A stretch of 64,000 bases of DNA from the NCBI GenBank assembly GCA_010093705.1, contig MU006092.1, positions 1,198,500 through 1,262,499 on the forward strand, given 5' to 3'. This document shows, piece by piece, positions 24,743 to 35,600 of the stretch. Source of the stretch: Patellaria atrata CBS 101060 (taxonomy: Eukaryota; Ascomycota; Dothideomycetes; Patellariales; Patellariaceae). Each line of letters opens with the position of its first letter. The stretch's first letter is position 1. The notes beneath the pieces are model-generated. The model worked only from the letters and a program-made list of their open reading frames with translations, ran no database searches and was not told the origin of the DNA. A program made the position numbers and the translations under genes.

Positions 24743-24979
24743 ATGGGAAAGGGAGACTGCCAATCACTTCAAACACCAACACACCTTATCTTACATTGCT
24801 CTAACTACTCCAGAGAACGTAAAGAAATGAGAAAACTACTCAGATCAGATCTAACAATGATAAAGCTTTTTTGCACAAAGTTAGGTAAACAAGTGTTACT
24901 AAAATATATAGAAAGAACTCAAATCTCTACTGCTAGATGGCTAATGCATGCAGGAGACGTAAATAGAGTAGAAGAGTAG
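24743..24979 (+). mobile_element. LINE remnant (Tad-like, 3' end of ORF2)
   Basis: A 78-codon frame contains the pattern QTPTHLILHCSNYSRERKEMRKLL followed about 30 residues later by TARWLMH, shown here in pieces: QTPTHLILHC, then YSRERKEMRK, then ISTARWLMH. This is the His-Cys zinc-knuckle-like tail and terminal helix seen at the C-terminus of fungal Tad-type LINE reverse transcriptase/RNase H proteins. The upstream reverse transcriptase is absent, so this is a 5'-truncated or decayed scrap. Confidence 0.7.
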
Positions 24980-27900
24980 ATTCTACAAAAGATAACTAGA
25001 GGTATGACATAGAACTGGAAACCAAGAACCGATGGCAATGAGAAAGAATAGATGCTTCTACAATTTCCTTCATATGGATTTTAGAGGTCTTAGCTTTCCT
25101 TTGTAAATAATATCACTGGACTAAGCCACTAGAGACTTCACTAAGCATATGAGGGCCCTGAAAAGGGATTTATGTATATAGGAAGTTGCGCCATAGCTTA
25201 AAGGCTGCATGCGCAGTATTGTAGGTAATGCAATACAATGGAATAAAAAAAAATATATATGGGAAAGATGTGAATCGTCCACCTTATCTTTCAGTCGACA
25301 ACCTCGTTCTATTTCTTCAATGAGCTTTAAAAGGCTTTGAATTATGAGCAAGGTGAAGTAGCCCTTAATAAAACCCCTATCTGTACAGTCAGTGAAATTT
25401 TGAATGGGTGGTGGAGTAAATCTACCAAACGTGCAAATTTGTTTCCTAGTCCAAGGACTACTTGGATCCCAATCCGAAACATGCTCTCTTATTCAAAGGT
25501 AGAGGTTGCTCTTCCGGTTTTTGGATGGAGAGAGTGTGGGTAGCTCTGTCCGAATATCAACTAAGAGTCGGCTCAACCATGTTGCTATATTGAAAGTTAT
25601 GGAATGGAGCAATATCTTGCGATACTCCTGAAGGACCACCTGAAGCTAGACTATGTGTAAAGCGCCGCACAGTGGTCACTTATGGTACTGAAGAGTTGTT
25701 CCCTCTCGTGTACAAGGCTAGCTCGACTGAAAAGCTGCATAGGCTAGACGCCTAATATACATTTCCTGTGAGAAAGGAAATCTAATGAAAAGAATGAGAT
25801 TCATAATGGTGCACCACACGGAGCCCGTTTGTGAAGACACGACGAAGGGCGGACGAATAGACAAAACGATAAGGCTGATACAACTATATTCAGCGCTAGA
25901 AACTCGTTGCTGCTCGCAGAGGACAATATTTGACCAATATGATGAAGGCTTGTTCGATTGAATGCACAGTATAAGGGGTTTAGAGAAATATCTTTCTATG
26001 ATTTGGAGTTATAAGTGGAAATATGCCCTGGATCGGGTCATAATTGAACGCCCCATATGCACCAGCAACTGTACGAGCAGTTGCGCCGCGCTTCGTTGCG
26101 TAACCTAGGGAATATAAGGGTTGGGGAAAGATCAGACTGAAACAGCTGAGTTTCTAGATACAAACAGGTTCATGTGTAGGAAGGGAAGCTCTGGTCAATA
26201 TCAACTGTTATTCCAATTAGGGTATATCGCGCCCGAGGGTGAATCAATTGAAAACTGCCTGTACGCCAAGGAATCCTCTACGAGTAATAAGAGTTATACT
26301 TAATCATCATCTGATTGACATTTGATTTGGTACAGCACACAAAAACCGCGGGAACATACGTGTCAACTGTGGAAGAAGTTAGGGTGAGATATACTTGTTA
26401 TCGAGGGCATAACTGACTTACAGGTTAGAGTAGTTCTGTAGTACCAGGCTGCGCCAGCTTCCATTCCGGTGGGGAGGTTCTCGGTGCCTAAGCGTGTGCC
26501 TCGTCCAAGACGATATGATTAATGCTGTACTCTCAAGATTTCACCGCGGATGACGATTATTGACGAAGGAAATAATTAGCCCTGACCAACGCCCCGCGCA
26601 TCTGCGATGGTGTTTGTCGGAAGTTGAGCTTTGCACCGAACTGCGCTGGCCCCCAACTTCAGTGCGACAGGAGACACGGGATGATACGCATGATATTTAC
26701 GACAAGAAGCGTCATAACACAAACTCTCCTCAACAGAAGCATTTTCTCACTACAGACCTTCTTCAACTTCCTCAGCTATAACAACTTTTCTATCGGAAAC
26801 TTTGCTCCAAATACTGAAAGAGCTCTACCTTTGATTCTCTTCCCCATGAAGACTGGCCAAGGAAGCCCCAATCTTAGTGAAAGTGGGAGTGATCCCTAGG
26901 ATTCACAGCACAAGTCCGGCAAAATCAGCCGCATGTTCAGACGACGTGGTTCGGACAAAGTAAACAAATGACAAAGAGAAGGTCGTCGTTTTCATGCAGA
27001 GCAGTGATGAAATCTATGTAACTTCGAAGACCAATATACCAAGGCGAATCGACAGAGGTGAGTACGCGGAATCAGGATATGTCGAGCATATCTAACCTTA
27101 GACAGGGGAAATATGGGAACAGATGCCTCTTCCTCGGCCAAGACCCGAAGTAGACGTCTACGTCAGCTGGAGTCTAGGATGTAATTCGAAGGGAAGAGAG
27201 ATGATGATTAGAGAACTTTTCGCCAGTCAGTTGAACCACTTGAAGGGGATGAGATTCCATATGAAACTTTTTGGTCTTCTAAAGATGTTCTACGTCTTCG
27301 AATAATCTGTTTGAACGCCGCCTTTATTTATGAGCAATCTAGGAGAATCAATAACGGAGGAGTTTTTGAACCGTGGGTCCGCGTCAAGCGTTCATCGTGG
27401 ACTGTTGAGAAACAATATTGTCCGAGAGGGATTAGCCTAGTTGTTGGGCCATTTTATTGAGGGTGGATAGAGCTGGATAACGAAACACTTGTGAATGTCA
27501 TGATTCTAATTCACTTACACGGAGACGAATTTCATGGTATATTGGAGATTACAAGGAGTCGGTCGGGTATGTCTCTCCTGGTAATAATTTATTTCGCACT
27601 GTAAAGTTATTTTCGGATTTAGCATTATGAAGTTCAATGTTTTACCTTGACGGGCCTCAGTTCACTCATATAGTTATGATCATTCCACGTTTTGAGTTAT
27701 CTCTTTCTCAAAAGTAATAAATTGTCATGAGCTGAACTATCAAGTGGCGAACATTAGGGTACAATGTTCCTAGGTAATGTTCGTGTTTAAGATGGAAACC
27801 CTCAAACTTCCGATTTGCTTTGCGCTGCTGGAAACGACCTGTCACAAGGATAGCAGTTAAGAGATCATCGACGAATCTATGAAACTTCTACAACAAAATT

Positions 27901-28417
27901 ATAGAATCTCACTTACGGTCATCAAACTCGCACCAGACCTAATCATTATGGTTTCACTTACAATTATAATTGGTAAAAGAAAGTGAAGTGGAAGTAACTA
28001 CTGAGAGCACCAACCTGGTTTGACCTACATGCATCGTCCAAACCTTCAAACTCGAAATTGGGATTAGGGACATCTATGCTTAGCCCTTTGAAAGAAGTGA
28101 GGAGCAGGAAAGAATCAAAATGGCCGTCCAATCAACTCACCGACGTGATAGTCGTGACCACCGAACGCATCCTCCAACAGCATCATTTCAAAACGGGAAA
28201 CCCTCCAAGTAGTTGGAGTCCTTTAACGCCGCACTAGAATTCCCCGGAAAGGTCACACAAGACTGGGTTTCGAAGTCTATCTGCATCTGCCGCAATCAGC
28301 ATTACTAATGAACGAAGACACAAATTTAACCGAAACTTATCGAGAGTTAAGAATTACTCGAGATGCTGGACTGAGAATAAGGGAAGGTAATTGTGGTTCG
28401 ACTTTATGATTTTCATT
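24980..28417. other. Gene-free block
   Basis: This 3.4-kb stretch has only short frames (none over about 90 codons), none with a motif I know. It follows the LINE scrap and is AT-rich in places. It is probably decayed repeat DNA. Confidence 0.5.
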
Positions 28418-29994
28418 TTAGGAACGTTGCACCTGGTATTTCGGAAAAGCTGCCATTAGTTCTTCTTGACTGATATCCTCATGTTGCCAGACAAGTGTGA
28501 CAGGTTTCTTTGGTTTGGTAGCTTTGGTTGTTTCTAACACTGGCCCGGATTTGGCATCGGTAGGAGTCTCTTTGGGTACCTGATCGTTCTGGGGAACTGG
28601 GTTCGCAGGAGTTAACACATGGGTGTTAATGTGTTCATTTAGTTTGCCAAGGTTCGAGGGATTTTGGGCGTTAGTTTCTGCACGGCTCTGTATTTGGTGC
28701 GTTTGCTGTTGTGGAGGCTGTTGGTAAGTAGCCTGAGGGGAATGTGGAGGTACTGGAGGACGTTGAGGTAAACCCGGGACAGGTGAAAGACCAAAGGGTC
28801 GATTCGGAAGAGATGTCGGTGGCGGTGGACCCGTACCATAACCAGGTTGAGTTGTACTGTAAGCTTGGTTGCTATTACCATATTGTGGTTGAGCACCATA
28901 AGGTGGCTGAGGGGCACCATAAGGTGGTTGAGGCGGACCGTATGGACCTTGGGGCGCGCTGTAATGGGGCTGATGGCCAGGGTAAGGGGCCTGCTGTGGG
29001 GGAAATGGCGATCCCGCTCCGTATGGGGGTACATGAGGATCGGAATATCCTGCAAACCCCTGTTGTTGCGGCGGATATTGCTGCTGTTGAAGATAATGTT
29101 AGCGGAAATCATCAACATATAAGTTGTATTCAATGCTTACTTGTTCTGTCATATTATGTGAAGGGGGCGCTTGAGAATATGACACTGGTACAGAATAAGC
29201 TCCCGGAGCGGTGTATGGTACAGGTGCTCCGTATGTTACTGCAGGCGTGTGTGTGTTCGATATTGGGTCCTGGCTTGGCGGAGGTTGATAGACGAATGGC
29301 GAACCACCCTGTTGCTACAATTTGTTGTTAGAAGTTTTAGTCCAAGAGGGTATAGCTACATACATATGTCGTATGGTTCTGAGCATTGCCAGATGGCTCC
29401 GGTCGAGTCGCGTTTCCACTGTTTGCGGGAGATCCCCCTGCTGCTGCGGCGGCCTTTTTCGCTCGATGTTCAGCAAGACGCTTTTGAATTTCTTCCGGTG
29501 TCTCAACCCTCGGTTTCTTTGATGGATTCGGTCCACCAGCGGTACTATGACTAGTTCCAGGGGCAGGATTTCCGGTGTGAGCACGGTGTTCGGCTTCAGC
29601 TTGGTAGAACTGTTGAATCACGCGTTGGCGGTGCTGGTTTAAGATCTCTTCTGGAATCCCTTCCATACCAAAGATTTCGAGATCGAGGCCTGCGCGATTC
29701 GGAAGTGCATTATCCACCTGACTAAGAGTCTCTTTGTGGACTTGTTGCATGTGAACGGTTAAGCCTGGTTTATCAGCGTGCGAACTCAAGATGATCAAGC
29801 GATGTGGAGTGGAAAAAGGTCAGTTTACCTCCGGCAGTATTTAGACGACGACCACATCGCTCGCACTTGTAATGTTTGGCCTTTTGATGGTTGATAAGAA
29901 TTCGCAAGTCATCGAAGTCGCGCTCGCAGTAATAACACCATGGGCGAGAGAGGATTTCCTCAATATCTGGTTGCGCACGCTTCTTCTTGCCCAT
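28418..29994 (-). CDS. BuGZ/ZNF207-like zinc-finger protein with GLEBS-like tail
   Basis: Four exons: 29994-29829, 29764-29364, 29314-29141 and 29083-28418, giving 468 residues. Animal BuGZ (ZNF207) binds and stabilises the spindle-checkpoint protein Bub3 and associates with microtubules and splicing factors. Seen: MGKKKR start, two adjacent C2H2 fingers (C20, C23, H36, H41; C44, C47, H60, H65), then VHKETL and [12 protein letters not shown], which match the BuGZ core in order. The middle and C-terminal parts are Pro/Gln/Tyr/Gly-rich with repeated PPYGAPQ-type units, as in the phase-separating animal protein. The last 30 residues contain EDISQEEL and FPKYQ, which match the Bub3-binding GLEBS motif. 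The ATG at 29994 is chosen over the in-frame one at 30027 because the family begins MGRKKK/MGKKKR. The intron 3 acceptor is CAGCAG, a tandem NAGNAG site, so two isoforms differing by one Gln are possible. Divergent from proline dehydrogenase. Confidence 0.9.
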
Positions 29995-31149
29995 TTTGAT
30001 TGTATCAGTTGAGATGGAGAAGTACACAAATGGTTGAAAACAAGTAAGGTAGGTTGAATCTTGACGCGATCGGAGGTGAAAGAAGTTCTTGGCTTGGAGT
30101 CGGTGAGGGTGAAAGTATTTCGGCGGAAGGAGAATCTTGGCGTGTAGAACTAAACACGGGCGTTATCTATTTTCCCCTTAATTCTACTTGGTATACCCCC
30201 GGGGTCTGATTTAATACATCTTTCCATCACCCCTGAGACAACCCTTAGGTACGACAACCTAAGGTAGACCCATAGGAGCTCTTAATCATATGTTTATATC
30301 ACAAAAGCATCTCTATTATTTCTACGCCGGCCTCCTCTTAGCAACCATTAATTCTACGAGTTTATGATTGACATGGCAGGGCTACTAGAATCCTAGACGT
30401 CTACTCACGCGCCGATTGCCCCGCATTCAGCACAAGGGACATAATAATTCGTTTTTGTACGGAGAACTGAGAATAAGCAATTGCTCAATGGGAAGCAAAG
30501 AGAAAACTAGAACTATTTCTTCGCGCAAATATGACTTCATGGTGATATCCTTTAGGGATCTATGCAGCAGCCAGCTTCGTTGTGTTACAAGACTGTAACT
30601 GAGGATATCAATGATAGTCACACAACGCTTTTAGTGAACATAAGTAATGATTTGGTTACGTAGAACACTTTTCATTGTGAGTGTTTTATGTTGGGTCCAG
30701 ACCCCCTTTGTCAGGTCGGTTACTTGCGGAGGATCGTATGCAGTACGCAAGTAACAGGATAGCGCCTAACAGGATGCTAGTAAGGCTTTCAAACTATCAA
30801 TTGGGATACTTAATTCGAGAATCCAAGCTATCCGAACTCGCAGAGAGTGATCTTCTTTGCGTCATAGCACGGGAGGAGCGTGACCTTATCGTTGTGCATA
30901 TCAGATCGGTGGAGGCCGTCAATAACCGTCCTGCAGCTCCAAGTATCAACCCCGAGGGCAAATTCGGGGACAATACGTACGGACAGAGCTATATGAATAG
31001 AGAAGAGGACAAGGGATTCATGTAAATAACAGTATTTGTATAAAGAGAATATATATCCCACCTATTGTTGATCTACCTTTTCTCCTCCCTTTTGCTCCGC
31101 CGCATATTCCTTCATACCCACTACTTCCTAAATCGATCGTTTAACAACC
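29995..31149. promoter_or_regulatory. Shared divergent intergenic region (BuGZ-like / PRODH)
   Basis: This 1.15-kb stretch contains the promoters of both genes. A perfect 8-bp inverted repeat, CCTTAGGT and ACCTAAGG with a 6-base spacer, lies at 30243-30264; it could be a binding site for a dimeric regulator or a chance hairpin. The short open frames at 30416-31025 show no motif. Confidence 0.4.
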
Positions 31150-32631
31150 ATGAGAAACCGGCTCTCACGTATACATAATCTCAATGGACTAAGCGTCCAA
31201 TTGCTTTGCCAGAGCAAGCGGCATGTCCACAGCAGCAGAGCTCACAATGTTAGCGCTGCAACGACAAGCTCGTCGGGCATTCCAGAAATGTTCTCAAAGC
31301 CCTCTGCGCCTACACCTAAAAAGTCTCCATTGTCCATATTACCCCTCTCCAGTGTGCTCCGCAGTTATATGATTGCATCCATGTCCAGATCGCCTCGCGT
31401 TCTTGATGCCACCTTCGCATTTCTAGTTCGTCTTCTGAGGTCCCGTTCGATATGGACGGATATAGAGCGGAATCCAATACTGCGGTGGACGTTAAGGAAC
31501 ACATTCTATGCCCAATTTTGTGCTGGTGAGAACCAGAAAGAAGTTGCCATATCAGCTAAGGAGACAAAATCATACGGATTCCAAGGGATCATACTGGAGT
31601 ATGCTCTAGAGAGACTCGGGGGAGAGGACGAAGCTGCGGCTCCGGATAGTAAGGAGACAGCGACGGAGATAGAAACCTTTAGGTCAGGAATGATAGAAAC
31701 AATCGACGCCTGTAACCCGGGAGATTTCATAGCACTCAAGTAAGTAAACATGCTCCCATAGCGATAGCAAACTAACTCGATCGAAAGGTGGTCAGGACTA
31801 GGGGGTTATGCCCTGCAACTCATGAAACAGAACAAGCCGCCCACTCCAGTGATGGAAGCTGCCATGACCCAAATCTGTGATCGGGCTACACTGAAGGGAG
31901 TAAAGATTCTCCCAGGCGCAGAAGAAGAGTCCACAAACACTGGAATTTATTCCTGGACAATGAATTTACAAAAACGATACAACACTAGAGGTCCCGGGAA
32001 AGTTGTCGTGTATAGCACATATCAAGCGTATTTGAAGAGCACACCTGGGAATCTCGCGAAGCATCTGGCATACGCAAAGAAGGAAGATTTTACTATGGGT
32101 GTGAAGCTCGTTCGAGGGGCATATTTAGCAACTGAACCGCGGCATATCATCTGGGAATCGAAGGAGAAAACTGATGAGATGTATGATGCATTGGCAGAAG
32201 CTTGCCTTAAACGAGAATATACGCGTGTCTTACCACCTGCGCACCAAGGAGTAGCTTTCCCAGAAGTCGATGTAGTTCTTGCAACCCATAACCTTGTAAC
32301 GGTCCGGAAGGCGCAAGCAATTCGCAATCAACAGCTAACACGTGGAGAGCCGCGTGTCACGCTCGCATACGCACAGCTGAAGGGTATGGCTGATGAGGTG
32401 AGTTGCGAACTTGCGCAGGGGGCCAAGTCGCAGGCCGACGACGGCAGTATGAAGGTGGATCCGCCAATGGTATACAAAGATGTGCCATGGGGTACGATGA
32501 CCCAATGCTTGAACTATCTGTTGAGGAGGGCTGCTGAGAATAAGGATGCTGCCATGAGGGTTTCCGCTACTAGGAAAGCTATGGGTGCGGAGATCTGGCG
32601 GAGGGCTAAAGGGGCTGTGGGTTTATACTAA
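31150..32631 (+). CDS. Proline dehydrogenase, mitochondrial
   Basis: Two exons, 31150-31739 and 31788-32631, joined across a 48-nt intron, giving 477 residues. It oxidises proline to pyrroline-5-carboxylate with FAD and passes electrons to the respiratory chain at the inner mitochondrial membrane. The N-terminus (MRNRLSRIHNL, rich in Arg and Ser) fits a mitochondrial presequence. Seen motifs of the barrel: MGVKLVRGAYLA with EPRH after it, VLATHNLVTVRKA, YAQLKGMADEVS, and NYLLRRAAEN near the end, where the paired Arg residues contact proline carboxylate in characterised family members. Length matches fungal PUT1/prnD proteins. No P5C dehydrogenase or proline permease is nearby, so the aspergillus-type proline cluster is not present here. 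Confidence 0.95.
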
Positions 32632-35600
32632 TGATAATTTTCGTCTTGGGCCTGTAAATATTAGTTTATAATTCCATCGAAAATGAATAGTTGATGCTTG
32701 CCGAGAAGTCTATTACTCTATATCTCTATATCTCTAGAGGGTTTTGGAAGAATCGAAGGAGCCAAGGGGCTGGGGTCTGGGGACTGTTCGCTAGCTAGTG
32801 GCTTGAATAGTGCAAACCCAAATTGCACATCTACTCGAAGCTCTAGAGAGCGTCTTAACAATTCCACCTGAGAACTAGATTCGATTGGGCTCTGTAGCTG
32901 TTCATACTCACTTACGTAGGAACTTTTAGAGAGTAATTGCATTCGGATATCGCACCAGTATCTGCGAGAGGCCGCTGGGAACTTTTCGTTCTTCTATCTA
33001 TGGACCACCATATTGTTCAAGTCGAAAGAGGAAACATTCGCTTTTTTCTTACATGCTCTTCCTTGTGTTCCTACTCGTACTTGAGATATAATCCCAAAGA
33101 TTGCAGGCTGGGAAACTGGATGATTTGCCTAGTGCATGCTCGTCTTGACGAAGGTCAGATTTTGGAACTTTTAGTCGCACCAAACTCGACAAAATCCCGA
33201 AGCCGCGAAGCACTTCATCGCCATTGCTTGTAACGCTGATCGCCATTCCCTCAAATAGAACTACTACTGTCGACTCTTAGGTTGGACAGAGTCACTATGG
33301 CGTACTATTGGTATTGCCGAACGCACATCCATCGTCGGTCTTCACCACACAAAAACATACAGTATGCCAGAATTCGACTAGCAGGCCTCTTTACTTGGAA
33401 CGGTCTTCAGCAAACATCACTGTGGCATACCAGTACAAAACCCGGTATAACAGTTCAGTCCACTTAGAACTTTCATGGTGGTTCCTAACACTCTTCTATG
33501 TCAGTCGAGCCACCCTTCACCACCGGGAATGGCCCATCGGATACCAGCGAATACTCGGAAAAATGGTATTGCTCCAACGATCGCTCGTGAGGGCAAGATC
33601 TATGCTATTATTATTTCAATCTCTACCACTTAAAGACTGAACGATAGAGTCGATGGTTAAATTGTCACACCCAAGAAACGATGGAAGCGACGCAAGGTCA
33701 GCACGACGATGCTTAACGGAAGATGGACTAGCCTCGGTCAGACGGATTGTATGGCTAGGCAGGCCCAACATGGTCATATAAGGGGTCATCCGTTATAACC
33801 GGAACTTCTATCTGTTCTTCGAGCCTTTCGGCTTACGGTACGCGATCTGGAAAGCTATTATCGACACTGCTGCACCTTTGCACTTACTAACAGGGCTATA
33901 CCATACGAAGGTAAGCCATTCCCCTTGCGGTTCGCTTTTCACCAAATCCTCATTTGGCTTGGTCGAATAGACTGTCTTCATGTGTGTTGTCTGACTCCCA
34001 GTTGGTAACATCCTGTATTGACAAATCCTTCTGATTGACGCCTGCATTGAGGGGTATAGAATTGATTCGGGGTATCTTAAGGGTTCTGGGACTCGAAGTG
34101 CAGCGGGAACTGATTCTATTACCATCGGAAAAAGCAGTGAGGGTATAGTGTCGGTGAACTGGTCCCGTCTCCTTTCATACCCGCCTCAAAATCTTCTTTT
34201 GTACCCATTTGTGCCCCTATAATGCCCTTCCTCTTCCTATACTCTAGGTAAATTGCGTTCTCCTCCTGTCCTTTCCGGTTCATGCTTTTATCTTTCATTT
34301 TCACTAGCTCTTGTATGCACCTTAGCCACCGTCCTATCTTTTCGAGACGAGCATACCCATATTTCGAGAATGCAAACTGGTGATCTCGGTCTCACTTAGT
34401 GATGGAAGTGCTTACGGCGTTGTTGTCATGATTGACTGAGGTTCAACGCTCGAATCAATGTCTGGAGACTGCCGCTTTCGTTCAAAGTGCACATCAAGAA
34501 ACCCATATGTTATAGCACCCTCCGAGGGCATCGAGTCGTACCCGCTAGGTCTTTAACTGAGCTCAATATGCATTACCTGTCAAGGACGGAGATTGGTGCT
34601 TGGTGACGCTTGGCTCTTCTGCTCACTGACGTCAATTATGCAGGTAGAGGGAGGTCTTCTTATCAATCCTTGAGCGGTAACCTTCATCTGGATGTTCATA
34701 CCAGGTCATGACTGCAAGATTTTGTGGTTGTGAAGTCGAGAGGTTCTGTTGAACAATGGTAAGTTCGGCTAGGGAAACTGCTCTCTACTAAGGTTACCAC
34801 TCAAGTTAGGGGCATATCAGATAGAAATTGATGTATGGGAATATTCCAACTTACTGAAAACATGATTAGTGGCCATGGAAATTCAATGGAATAGAGACCC
34901 TAAATAGAATCACTTACCGCAGTCATTATCCTGTAACTTAGGATGGTAGATACAAATCATTCTTAGTCTCATGTAGATAGAATATGTTGAGAATATGTAG
35001 GGAATATAATTGTTTTACTGTAGCCCTCCAGCCGGAGCGGACGTGAGTGCTCGTGTTGCTCATGAAGGATGAGACCTGGAGCCCGGATACCAACTGGAGT
35101 TGTGCCACAGTAGAGCGATATCCATTCCAAGGACCTGGACTTCCACAAAGCAAATAGAATATTTCTTAGTAGCAGCAAGTTTGCTGCTCTTATGAGTATT
35201 CTAAGAGAGTTATGTCGTGATCCCGGAATGTTCATGGCATGACGGAGGAGCTAAAATGCAGTAAGAGCTAGGGTTACAGAGAGTTAATAGTTGGGATCAA
35301 GAGAGAAAAGCATTGAAATGATCTAGCAAGAGCTTGGGAGAAAATAAAAGGCGAGAGCCTCTAATATTGTTTGCGATGCAACATTCAAGTGGTTTTGGGT
35401 GTTTACGGAGAAGACCTAAGTTTGGTGTTCTCCTCTCCTCCAATCAGCATACATCCGAGCCTTCAGTTACCACATCTGGATAGTAGACTCCTTCGATATA
35501 GAGCAGCCAGAAACTGGTAGTCTCCAGACGACGTAGCTTAGCGGTTAGAGCTTTACATTGCAGGCCACAGCAATGGTTTGAGGCAGGGTTCGAGTCTCTG

